Assembly: GCF_016744625.1 (NCBI RefSeq)
Contig: NZ_JADGDZ010000027.1
Coordinates: forward strand, 1 to 36,004
Direction: 5' to 3'
Source: Winogradskyella sp.
GTDB lineage: Bacteria; Bacteroidota; Bacteroidia; Flavobacteriales; Flavobacteriaceae
DNA: 36,004 bases
The first letter of the stretch is position 1, and each line of letters starts with the position of its first letter. The translations under genes and the position numbers were made by a program. Under the pieces are notes generated by a model. It was not told the origin of the DNA. It saw only the letters and a list, made by a program, of their open reading frames with translations, and searched no databases. This document shows, one piece after another, positions 1 through 8,231 of the stretch.

Positions 1-88
1 TTGGATAATATAGTATCAATATAGAGTAAAAAACCATTATTTAACTTCACTGATCTCACTTAATTTTACACTTCAAAATAAAATATTT

Positions 89-1006
89 ATGAGCATAAAA
101 TGGGAAGGCGTAATGCCAGCAGTAACAACTAAGTTTACAGAGAATGACGAATTAGATTTAAAAACATTTCTAATAAATATAAAAGCACAATTAGATGCTG
201 GAGTTCATGGTATTGTTTTAGGTGGCACATTAGGAGAGGCAAGCACACTAAATGACAATGAAAAGCGCACTTTAACTAAAAAAACAGTCGCTTTTGTAAA
301 TGGTAAAGTACCTGTTTTAATTAACATCGCTGAGCAAAGTACCAAAGAGGCAATTCTATGCGCTAAAAAAGCTGAAGAAGATGGAGCACAAGGATTAATG
401 CTACTACCTCCAATGCGCTATAAAGCTTGTGATACTGAGACTGTAGAATACTTTAAGGCTATTGCTAAAAGTACTTCTTTACCTATAATGATTTATAACA
501 ATCCTGTAGATTACAAAATTGAAGTCACTCTAGATATGTTTGAAGAACTTTTGGCGCATTGCCCAAATATTGAAGCTGTAAAAGAGTCGACAAGAGATAT
601 TACAAATATTACTAGAATAAAAAACAAATTTGGAGACCGACTTAAAATTATGACTGGTGTAGATACCGTTGCACTAGAAAGTTTAATTATGGGAGCTGAT
701 GGTTGGGTTGCTGGTTTAGTATGTGCATTCCCAAAAGAGACGGTTGCCATTTATGAACTACAGAAAGCAGGCAAAATTAAAGAGGCTATTGAAATTAACA
801 GTTGGTTTATGCCATTGCTAGAGCTAGATATTAATCCTAAACTAGTACAAAACATTAAGCTCGCTGAAGTCTACACAAATATAGGTACAGAACATGTGAG
901 AGCTCCTAGATTACCACTTTTTGGAGAGGAAAGGAAACAAGTCATAAATATTATTGAAAGTAGTTTAAAAACTAGACCTCAATTACCAGATTATAAAAAT
1001 TTGTAA
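89..1006 (+). CDS. DHDPS-family pyrroline-4-hydroxy-2-carboxylate deaminase (probable)
   Basis: A 305-residue class I aldolase of the dihydrodipicolinate synthase/N-acetylneuraminate lyase family. Visible hallmarks are GGTLGE at residues 45-50 (the GTTGE-like loop), the catalytic Tyr136 in IMIYNNP and the Schiff-base Lys165 in EAVKES. The family alone does not fix the substrate. The neighbours do: it heads an operon with hydroxyproline epimerase, a D-amino acid oxidase and a semialdehyde dehydrogenase. In that setting the family member deaminates and dehydrates 1-pyrroline-4-hydroxy-2-carboxylate to 2-oxoglutarate semialdehyde. Function from context is inference; true lysine-pathway DapA is less likely here. 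No Shine-Dalgarno is seen, as is usual in Bacteroidota. The operon promoter probably lies at or before the window start. Confidence 0.85.
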   Translation: MSIKWEGVMPAVTTKFTENDELDLKTFLINIKAQLDAGVHGIVLGGTLGEASTLNDNEKRTLTKKTVAFVNGKVPVLINIAEQSTKEAILCAKKAEEDGAQGLMLLPPMRYKACDTETVEYFKAIAKSTSLPIMIYNNPVDYKIEVTLDMFEELLAHCPNIEAVKESTRDITNITRIKNKFGDRLKIMTGVDTVALESLIMGADGWVAGLVCAFPKETVAIYELQKAGKIKEAIEINSWFMPLLELDINPKLVQNIKLAEVYTNIGTEHVRAPRLPLFGEERKQVINIIESSLKTRPQLPDYKNL

Positions 1007-1047
1007 TCTAATAACTTATCTTTATAACACTAAAAGAAGAAGAATTA

Positions 1048-2631
1048 ATGATAACAGGAAAAAACTATATAGGAAATGATTTATCGGCTAAAGGCAACAA
1101 AAGCTATAGAACATTCAATCCTCAATTAAATATTGAAAACGAGACAACGTTCTCTGAAGCAACTTCTGCAGAAATTGGAATGGCATGCGATCTTGCTGAA
1201 AAGGCTTTTCATAGTTTCAAAACGTGTTCTGGAAAGGACAAAGCTTCATTTTTAAATGCAATTGCTGATGAAATATTAGCATTAGACGATGAACTCATTC
1301 AAACTTATTGTTCTGAAACCGGATTACCAGAAGGCAGAGCAAAAGGTGAACGCGGAAGAACAGTCGGACAATTACGAATGTTCGCTAATTTGGTAGAAGA
1401 AGGGTCTTGGGTAGAAGCAACAATAGATACAGCTCAACCAGATCGAGAGCCAATGCCAAGATCTGACATTCGAAAAATGTTGGTGCCATTAGGACCAGTT
1501 GTGGTTTTTGGTGCCAGTAACTTTCCTCTTGCCTACTCTACTGCAGGAGGTGATACAGCAGCAGCATTTGCAGCTGGTTGTCCTGTTATTGTAAAATCGC
1601 ATCCTATGCATGCAGGCACAGGCGAATTAGTAGCTTCTGCCATAATTAAGGCAGCAGAAAAAACAGGAATGCCAAATGGAGTGTTTTCTAATATAAATTC
1701 CAGCGGAATTGATGTTGGTGTACAATTAGTAAAACATCCTAATGTAAAAGCAGTTGGTTTTACAGGAAGCATAAAAGGTGGTCGTGCATTATATGACACG
1801 GCATCTCAACGAAAAGAACCTATTCCAGTATTTGCAGAAATGGGAAGTATAAACCCAGTTATTATTTTGCCTGAAGCTTTAAAAAACAGAACAGATAGTT
1901 TAGCGAAAACCTATGCTAGTTCTATCACGTTAGGAACTGGTCAATTTTGTACAAATCCAGGATTACTATTAGGAATAAAAGGTGAAAATCTTACTAATTT
2001 CATTCATTCATTATCAAATGAAATTGTGAAAATTGAACCGTCTTGCATGTTGCATCCAAATATTATTGGTGCTTATGAAAACAATAGAAAAAATGCACTT
2101 TCTCAACCAGAATTAAATGTGGTTGCCGATTACCAATCTAATGTGCAAACCAATTATGCCAGACAAACGGTTACGACTGTCAAAGACTCAACATTTTTAG
2201 AAAACCCAACACTTCATCAAGAAGTTTTTGGACCTTATTCTATAGTTGTACAATGTGAGAATGCTGAACAGTTAGAAATAATAATTTCGCGTTTAGAAGG
2301 TCAATTAACAGGAACCTTAATTGCAGATAATGATGAAGCTTCAAACTATCCTGAGGTGATTTCTGCATTACAAAATCGTGTAGGTAGAGTTATTTTTAAT
2401 GGAGTACCGACTGGTGTTGAAGTTTGTCCTTCAATGAATCATGGTGGTCCTTATCCATCGTCAACCGATAGTCGGTTTACAGCTGTTGGTATTCATTCTA
2501 TAAAGCGTTGGGTTAGACCTTTTAGCTATCAAGACTGGCCAAATGAACTTTTACCAAATGAGCTTAAAAACGAAAACCCATTAGAAATTTCTCGACTAAT
2601 AAATAACGAGCAAAAAACTGCTAAAATTTAA
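1048..2631 (+). CDS. Aldehyde dehydrogenase, probable 2-oxoglutarate semialdehyde dehydrogenase
   Basis: A 527-residue NAD(P)-dependent aldehyde dehydrogenase. The catalytic set is visible: Asn158 in GASNFPLAY, Lys183 in VKSHP, FTGS at 238-241, general base Glu264 in FAEMGS and nucleophile Cys301 in GTGQFCTNPG. The NFPLAYSTAGGDTA segment and the length of about 525 residues are those of the type III ketoglutarate semialdehyde dehydrogenases found in hydroxyproline clusters. It would oxidise 2-oxoglutarate semialdehyde, made by the upstream DHDPS-family enzyme, to 2-oxoglutarate, feeding the TCA cycle. It starts 41 bp after the previous stop and is followed 3 bp later by the epimerase gene, so co-transcription is very likely. 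Confidence 0.88.
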   Translation: MITGKNYIGNDLSAKGNKSYRTFNPQLNIENETTFSEATSAEIGMACDLAEKAFHSFKTCSGKDKASFLNAIADEILALDDELIQTYCSETGLPEGRAKGERGRTVGQLRMFANLVEEGSWVEATIDTAQPDREPMPRSDIRKMLVPLGPVVVFGASNFPLAYSTAGGDTAAAFAAGCPVIVKSHPMHAGTGELVASAIIKAAEKTGMPNGVFSNINSSGIDVGVQLVKHPNVKAVGFTGSIKGGRALYDTASQRKEPIPVFAEMGSINPVIILPEALKNRTDSLAKTYASSITLGTGQFCTNPGLLLGIKGENLTNFIHSLSNEIVKIEPSCMLHPNIIGAYENNRKNALSQPELNVVADYQSNVQTNYARQTVTTVKDSTFLENPTLHQEVFGPYSIVVQCENAEQLEIIISRLEGQLTGTLIADNDEASNYPEVISALQNRVGRVIFNGVPTGVEVCPSMNHGGPYPSSTDSRFTAVGIHSIKRWVRPFSYQDWPNELLPNELKNENPLEISRLINNEQKTAKI

Positions 2632-2634
2632 GTT

Positions 2635-3645
2635 ATGGCAAAAAATACATTTGTTTGCATTGATGCACACACTTGTGGAAATCCCGTTAGAGTGATTAAA
2701 GAAGGTGGTCCAAAACTTATGGGTAAAACTATGAGTGAAAAACGCCAACATTTTTTAAAAGACTATGATTGGATTCGTAAAGGTTTAATGTTTGAACCTC
2801 GTGGACATGATATGATGAGTGGCAGTATTTTGTTTCCTCCTCATAACCCAAACAATGATTTTGCTATCCTTTTTATTGAAACTTCTGGTTGTTTACCAAT
2901 GTGTGGTCATGGAACAATTGGCACTATTACTATAGCAATTGAAGAGGGTTTAATAAAGCCGAAAATTCCTGGAAAAATAAAAATGGAAGCTCCAGCTGGT
3001 TTAGTTGAAATCGAATTTCAGCAAACCAATAATAAAGTAGATTGGGTAAAATTGACCAACGTAAAAAGTTTTTTAGTAGCAGAAAATCTATCAATTGAAT
3101 GCCCAGAATTAGGTAAAATAAAATTCGATGTTGCCTATGGCGGAAACTATTATGCTATTGTAGATCCTCAACAAAATTTCTCTGGTGTTCATGATTTTAC
3201 AGCAGGACAAATTATTCAATTTTCGCAAATCGTCAGAGAGCGCATCAATGAAAAATATCCTAACCAGTTTATTCATCCTGAAAATAATACCATAAAAGAT
3301 GTCACTCATATGTTATGGACAGGGAATCCAATTAACAAAGAATCTCATGGCAGAAATGCCGTATTTTATGGTGACAAAGCTATAGACAGAAGTCCATGTG
3401 GAACTGGTACCTCAGCTCGACTAGCACAATTATATGCTAAAGGAAAATTAAAAGTTGGTGAAGAGTTTATTCACGAGAGTTATATTGGCAGCACGTTTAT
3501 TGGTTGTGTTGAAGAAGAAACAACTTTAGATGGAAAAATCGCCATTATACCAAGTATTAAAGGTTGGGCAAAAATATATGGGCATAATACTATTACAATT
3601 GATAGTGATGATGATCCTTATGCGTATGGATTTCAGGTAATTTAA
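2635..3645 (+). CDS. 4-hydroxyproline 2-epimerase (proline racemase family, Cys/Cys)
   Basis: A 336-residue proline racemase family protein. Both catalytic cysteines are present: Cys90 in PMCGHGTIG and Cys255 in DRSPCGTGTS. The Cys/Cys pair supports a racemase or epimerase rather than a dehydratase. In a hydroxyproline operon the expected reaction is trans-4-hydroxy-L-proline to cis-4-hydroxy-D-proline, the entry step of the pathway, which acts in the cytoplasm without cofactor. It lies 3 bp after the aldehyde dehydrogenase and one base before the FAD oxidase gene. Plain proline racemase activity cannot be excluded from sequence, but the neighbouring D-amino acid oxidase and DHDPS-family enzyme favour the epimerase. 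Compare the paralogue at 6187-7257, which has Thr at the second position. Confidence 0.88.
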   Translation: MAKNTFVCIDAHTCGNPVRVIKEGGPKLMGKTMSEKRQHFLKDYDWIRKGLMFEPRGHDMMSGSILFPPHNPNNDFAILFIETSGCLPMCGHGTIGTITIAIEEGLIKPKIPGKIKMEAPAGLVEIEFQQTNNKVDWVKLTNVKSFLVAENLSIECPELGKIKFDVAYGGNYYAIVDPQQNFSGVHDFTAGQIIQFSQIVRERINEKYPNQFIHPENNTIKDVTHMLWTGNPINKESHGRNAVFYGDKAIDRSPCGTGTSARLAQLYAKGKLKVGEEFIHESYIGSTFIGCVEEETTLDGKIAIIPSIKGWAKIYGHNTITIDSDDDPYAYGFQVI

Positions 3646-3646
3646 T

Positions 3647-4894
3647 ATGGGGAAAAATGTAATTATCATTGGAGGCGGAATTATTGGGTTATGTTCAGCA
3701 TATTATCTTCAAAAAGAAGGACATAAAGTTACCATAGTAGATCAATCTAATTTAGACACTGGAGCTTCCTATGTCAATGCAGGTTATTTATCTCCTAGTC
3801 ATATTATTCCTTTATCTGCTCCAGGTGTTATGAAGAAAGGCATAAAATGGATGTTAGATTCTTCAAGTCCTTTGTATATAAAACCAAGATTAGATCTTGA
3901 CTTTTTAAAATGGACTTGGGCATTTAATAAATCTTGCAATGCCAATCATGTAAAAAAAGCAGCACCAGTTATCAGAGACATTTCTGTTTTGAGTCAAAAG
4001 TTATATGAAGATATAAAGACTTCAGAAAACTTCACTTCACATTATGAAAAAAAAGGCCTTTTAATGCTTTGTAAAACTCAAAAAGCATTAGATGAAGAAT
4101 TAGAATTGGCTGAAAAGGCTTCAGAACTTGGGTTAAGCGCAAGAGGAGTTAGTCCAAAGGAACTTAAAGAATTGGAACCAAATGTAGAAATCAATGCCCT
4201 TGGCGGCACATATTTTGAATGCGATCATCATTCTACTCCTCAGGAATTTATGACCGAAATGATTTCATATCTAAAGAAAGAGGGTGTTACGTTTTATATC
4301 AATGAAAAAGTTGAAGATATAGAGGTAAAAAACCAAAATATTACTGCCCTTAAAACCAACAAGCAAACTTTAATGGCAGATGAAATTATACTAGCAGCAG
4401 GTTCTTGGAGTTCATTTTTGAGTAAAAAGTTAGGTCTTAATTTATTATTACAAGCGGGAAAAGGGTATTGTATTAATACTGAAAGAGAGACTGGAATAAC
4501 TATACCTGCAATTTTAGCAGAAGCCAAAACCGCAATTACACCAATGAATGGCTTTACCAGATTTGCCGGCACCATGGAAATCGCTGAAATTAACCACAAC
4601 ATTAATAAAAAAAGAGTTGAAGCAATTGCAAATGCAACTAGTAGCTATTATCCTAATCTAAAATTAACTCAAGACGAAAAAGATAATGTTGCTTGTGGTC
4701 TACGACCAGTTTCACCAGATGGCCTTCCCTACATAGGAAAATCTGCAAAATGTAAAAATCTAACAATTGCAACAGGTCATGCTATGATGGGCTGGAGCAT
4801 GGGAACTGCAACAGGTAAGTTAGTGTCTGAAATTATCGATGATACTAAAACAACCATGAAAATAAATATCTTTAATCCTGATAGAAAATTTTAG
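3647..4894 (+). CDS. FAD-dependent D-amino acid (cis-4-hydroxy-D-proline) dehydrogenase/oxidase
   Basis: A 415-residue DAO/DadA-type flavoprotein. The N-terminus has the Rossmann dinucleotide motif GGGIIG at residues 9-14, preceded by a hydrophobic strand. The C-terminal part has the family's CGLRPVSPDGLPYIG and GHAMMGWSMGTATG segments, which bind the FAD and substrate. In this operon it should oxidise cis-4-hydroxy-D-proline, the epimerase product, to 1-pyrroline-4-hydroxy-2-carboxylate, which the first gene's product then deaminates. Electrons probably go to the respiratory chain, as in DadA; this is inference. The start ATG follows the epimerase stop by a single base, so expression is tightly linked. 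Confidence 0.87.
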   Translation: MGKNVIIIGGGIIGLCSAYYLQKEGHKVTIVDQSNLDTGASYVNAGYLSPSHIIPLSAPGVMKKGIKWMLDSSSPLYIKPRLDLDFLKWTWAFNKSCNANHVKKAAPVIRDISVLSQKLYEDIKTSENFTSHYEKKGLLMLCKTQKALDEELELAEKASELGLSARGVSPKELKELEPNVEINALGGTYFECDHHSTPQEFMTEMISYLKKEGVTFYINEKVEDIEVKNQNITALKTNKQTLMADEIILAAGSWSSFLSKKLGLNLLLQAGKGYCINTERETGITIPAILAEAKTAITPMNGFTRFAGTMEIAEINHNINKKRVEAIANATSSYYPNLKLTQDEKDNVACGLRPVSPDGLPYIGKSAKCKNLTIATGHAMMGWSMGTATGKLVSEIIDDTKTTMKINIFNPDRKF

Positions 4895-4896
4895 TT

Positions 4897-6186
4897 ATGC
4901 GTTACGATCAAATTCCAAACTCATTATTTGTTACAAATAGGAAAAACTTCATTAATAAGATGAAGCCTAATACTATCGCAATTCTCACATCGAATGATGT
5001 GAAACATAACAACGCAGACGATGTTATGGCATTTTCCCAAAATAATGACTTATTCTATCTCTGTGGTATTGACCAAGAAGATACACTTTTAGTTCTATAT
5101 CCTGATGCTTACAAAAAAGAAAATCGTACGATTCTTTTTATCAAAGAAACAAACGAACATATTAAAATTTGGGATGGAGAAAAGTTAACTAAAGAACAAG
5201 CAACAAGTATTTCAGGAATTAAAAGAATTGAATGGGTTCAAGATTTTGAAATGCAATTACAGTATATGGCCTTTGAAGCAGATGGGTTTTATTTAGGACA
5301 TAATGAACATTTAAAACGCTTAACAAAAGATCAGGAAACGCAACAAGATAGAATGATTAAATGGTGTAAGAAAAAATATCCTTTACACGAATATTATAGA
5401 GCCGCTAAAATTACAAGAGCTTTAAGACAAATAAAATCTCAAGAAGAAATAGCTCTTATGCAAAAGGCAGCAGATATTAGTGTCTCATCTTTTAAAAATG
5501 TTTTAAAAGCCTGTAAACCTAAAATTAAAGAATATGAATTAGAGGCTGAACTCTATTATAATTTAGTGAAGTTTGGCGCTACAAGACATGCTTTTCAACC
5601 CATAGTTGCTTCAGGTAAAAATGCATGTGCTCTGCATTATAATACAAATGATTCCGTTTGTAATGATGATGACATGATTCTATTAGATTTTGGAGTTTGC
5701 TATGCAAATTACAACAGTGATACCACACGATGCTTTCCTGTAAATGGAAGATTTACAGATAGACAAAAGGAAGTCTATTCCTCTGTTTTATATTGTTTAA
5801 AAGAAGGGAGTAAATTGCTGAAACCAGGAATGATTCATTCTGATTACGAAAAACAAATGACTACATTGGCTGAAAGTGAACTCATTAAATTAGGCTTATT
5901 AAATAAAGAAGATGTTGCTCTACAAAACCCAGAAAAACCACTTTACAAAAAATATTTTATGCATGGCACAGCACACCATATTGGTTTAGATGTGCATGAT
6001 GTAGGATTATATTCAAGAACAATAGAAGAAGGTATGGTTTTTACTTGCGAACCTGGAATTTATATAGCTGAAGAAGGTATTGGGTGCCGACTTGAAAACG
6101 ATTATCTAATTACTAGCACTGGAAATTTAAACCTAACCGAAGCTATGCCTATTGAAATTGATGATATTGAAAGATTAATGGAATAA
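4897..6186 (+). CDS. Xaa-Pro aminopeptidase (M24B)
   Basis: A 429-residue M24B metallopeptidase with an N-terminal creatinase-like domain and a C-terminal pita-bread domain. The five metal ligands are readable: Asp264 in LLDFG, Asp275 in NSDTTR, His360 in HGTAHHIG, Glu385 in FTCEPG and Glu400 in CRLEND. It removes N-terminal residues that precede proline (or hydroxyproline) from peptides, probably in the cytoplasm because no signal peptide is seen. It is the last gene of the plus-strand operon, 2 bp after the oxidase gene. Its presence suggests that the imino acids come from peptides such as collagen fragments. Its stop codon abuts the stop codon of the convergent gene at 6187 with no spacer. 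Confidence 0.92.
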   Translation: MRYDQIPNSLFVTNRKNFINKMKPNTIAILTSNDVKHNNADDVMAFSQNNDLFYLCGIDQEDTLLVLYPDAYKKENRTILFIKETNEHIKIWDGEKLTKEQATSISGIKRIEWVQDFEMQLQYMAFEADGFYLGHNEHLKRLTKDQETQQDRMIKWCKKKYPLHEYYRAAKITRALRQIKSQEEIALMQKAADISVSSFKNVLKACKPKIKEYELEAELYYNLVKFGATRHAFQPIVASGKNACALHYNTNDSVCNDDDMILLDFGVCYANYNSDTTRCFPVNGRFTDRQKEVYSSVLYCLKEGSKLLKPGMIHSDYEKQMTTLAESELIKLGLLNKEDVALQNPEKPLYKKYFMHGTAHHIGLDVHDVGLYSRTIEEGMVFTCEPGIYIAEEGIGCRLENDYLITSTGNLNLTEAMPIEIDDIERLME

Positions 6187-7257
6187 TTACCTTAATATAA
6201 ATCCATCTTTCATTGGGTCTTTTGGATCAATAACAAAGGTTTGCATTCCTGTAATATATGCAGTTCCTTCAACTTGAGGAATAACAGCAGTAAATGGCCC
6301 ATAATTTTCTTCAGAAACAACAGAACTTGTAAATACAGAATCTGTAATACTTTCAATAGTCATTGTTTCTTTAAGTCCAATTTCTTTCCTTGCTTTATGA
6401 ATAGCCATGCGTCCAGAAACGCCTGATCCTGTTGGACAACGATCCACTTCACCTTCTGCAAAAACGCAAACATTTCTACTATCAATACCAGAAGTTTGCT
6501 TATTGTTATCAATGAAAATCGTTCCGTATAAAAAACTTAAATCATTTTCAAAAGGATGTAATATTTCCTTATCGGCATTCATTACCGCATGTTTAATACC
6601 CATTCCATTATTAATTAATGCTCTATATGAGTTTTTAGATAAATCGAAATTAAATTCATTTTTTGCAATATCTACATAAGCATAAAATGCACCACCATAA
6701 GCCAAATCATAAGTTACGTTCCCCAAACCATCTACATCTACAGTCCTATCTAAGCCAACAACAAAACTAGGCACACAATGAAACCGTACTCCAGTTACCT
6801 TACCATTTTTCACATTGGCATACGAAGTTATTCTTCCACAAGGCGCATCGATTTCAAGCACATTATCACCTTCAATAACCGAAATCCAATTCATTTCTAC
6901 TGCCAATGTCGAAATGGCAATAATAGCATGACCACACATAGTTGAATAGCCTTCGTTATGTAAAAACAAAATACCAAAATCACCTTCATCATCATTTGGA
7001 GGAACTATTATACAACCATACATATCTGCATGTCCTCTAGGCTCAAACATTAGTGAAGTTCGTACATAATCATAATTATCTTTACAATACCTTCTGTATT
7101 CTAACACTGAATTTCCTTTAAGTTCTGGAAAACCATCTATAATTACTCGAAGTGGTTCTCCGCCTGTATGCATATCAATAGTTTTAATTTGCAGCCAATC
7201 TTTTGGTGGAGTAAACTGTGTTTTTGCTAAGATATTTTGATACGTTGATTTAGACAT
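6187..7257 (-). CDS. trans-3-hydroxy-L-proline dehydratase (proline racemase family, Cys/Thr)
   Basis: A 356-residue proline racemase family member. The first catalytic Cys is kept (Cys108 in STMCGHAIIA), but the second position is threonine: DRCPTGSG at 272-279, with Thr276 aligning to the second racemase Cys. In characterised members the Cys/Thr pair marks trans-3-hydroxy-L-proline dehydratase (EC 4.2.1.77), which forms 1-pyrroline-2-carboxylate. The upstream gene encodes a reductase for exactly that product and overlaps this gene by 8 bp, which strongly supports the call. It has a longer N-terminus than the epimerase at 2635 (about 20 extra residues). It ends flush against the convergent Xaa-Pro aminopeptidase gene. 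Confidence 0.88.
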   Translation of the reverse strand: MSKSTYQNILAKTQFTPPKDWLQIKTIDMHTGGEPLRVIIDGFPELKGNSVLEYRRYCKDNYDYVRTSLMFEPRGHADMYGCIIVPPNDDEGDFGILFLHNEGYSTMCGHAIIAISTLAVEMNWISVIEGDNVLEIDAPCGRITSYANVKNGKVTGVRFHCVPSFVVGLDRTVDVDGLGNVTYDLAYGGAFYAYVDIAKNEFNFDLSKNSYRALINNGMGIKHAVMNADKEILHPFENDLSFLYGTIFIDNNKQTSGIDSRNVCVFAEGEVDRCPTGSGVSGRMAIHKARKEIGLKETMTIESITDSVFTSSVVSEENYGPFTAVIPQVEGTAYITGMQTFVIDPKDPMKDGFILR

Positions 7258-8209
7258 TTGTGAATTTTTTATAATAATAATTTGCTGCTACAAGATCTTC
7301 CAAAGCATGGCCAACAGATTTAAATACTGTTATTTCAGTATCGTTTGTTCTACCATTTTTTATTTTAGAACATAGATCAAATAAATCAGCTTTAATATCT
7401 GATTTTTCAAGTATGCCTTCCTGCATAGGAATAACTATATCTCCACTTTCTTTTAAACCTCCTTCAAATGTATCTACAAAAACAGAAGCCTTTGACATAA
7501 GATTATTATCTGCTTCTCTCATATCTTTTTTATACGATCCTACAAGATCTATATGCTGTCCTGGTTGCATATAGTCTCCTAAAACCAAAGGTGTTTTAGA
7601 TAAGGTTGCACATGAGACAATATCTACATTAGATATTTGTTCTTCAATAAATTTAACAGGCAAAATATTAAATGTTGCATCAGCAAATTCATTACATACT
7701 GATTTCGATTTTTCATAATTTCTTCCCCAAACATAAACTTGCTTTATTGGTCTAACAGACGCATGAGCTTTAATAAGGTTAGCAGAAAGTGCTCCTGTAC
7801 CTATCATTAACATTGAAGATGCGTCTTTTTTTGACAAGAATGTAGATGCTAATGCTGAGGCAGACGCTGTTCGTTTTACGGTTAAACTCTTAGCGTCTAA
7901 GAGCGCTTTTAATTCTCCGGAAATAGCATCTAAATAAATATAAATCCCATTAATTGATGGTAAATTAAACTGACCATTTTCTGGACTAACAGTTACCACT
8001 TTTACACCAGCGTTTTTACTTGGATTCCAAGCTGGCATCAACAAAAGGGTTGAGTCCTTATTGACACTTGGGTTAGGAAAATCATGATGATGACGAAACG
8101 GAACAATAATATCCTTCGTAGAAAACCCTTTCTTTAACTCGCTGATTAAATTCGGAAAATCCGTGTACTCTTCTATAAATTTAGATTCAATTAATTTTAC
8201 ATTTTTCAT
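7250..8209 (-). CDS. 1-pyrroline-2-carboxylate reductase (ornithine cyclodeaminase/mu-crystallin family)
   Basis: A 319-residue member of the ornithine cyclodeaminase/mu-crystallin family. Visible are RTASASALA at 113-121 and the nucleotide-binding loop GTGALS at 137-142, within the Rossmann region. Family members next to a Cys/Thr racemase homologue reduce 1-pyrroline-2-carboxylate to L-proline with NAD(P)H. Together the two genes form the trans-3-hydroxy-L-proline to L-proline branch. It overlaps the dehydratase gene by 8 bp (ATGTCTAA) and lies 22 bp after the S37 peptidase gene, so the three minus-strand genes are probably one operon. True ornithine cyclodeaminase is the main alternative and is less likely in this context. 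Confidence 0.85.
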   Translation of the reverse strand: MKNVKLIESKFIEEYTDFPNLISELKKGFSTKDIIVPFRHHHDFPNPSVNKDSTLLLMPAWNPSKNAGVKVVTVSPENGQFNLPSINGIYIYLDAISGELKALLDAKSLTVKRTASASALASTFLSKKDASSMLMIGTGALSANLIKAHASVRPIKQVYVWGRNYEKSKSVCNEFADATFNILPVKFIEEQISNVDIVSCATLSKTPLVLGDYMQPGQHIDLVGSYKKDMREADNNLMSKASVFVDTFEGGLKESGDIVIPMQEGILEKSDIKADLFDLCSKIKNGRTNDTEITVFKSVGHALEDLVAANYYYKKFTNV

Positions 8210-8231
8210 GCCTTAATAGGATGTATGTAAT

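Noticed and set aside
1..88. Tail of an upstream gene at the window start
   Set aside because: All three plus frames meet a stop within 25 bases and no conserved coding pattern is seen; I treat it as leader sequence.
6187..7257. Inactivated proline racemase because the second catalytic Cys is missing
   Set aside because: Cys-to-Thr at this site is the mark of trans-3-hydroxyproline dehydratase, and the matching reductase is encoded in the same operon.
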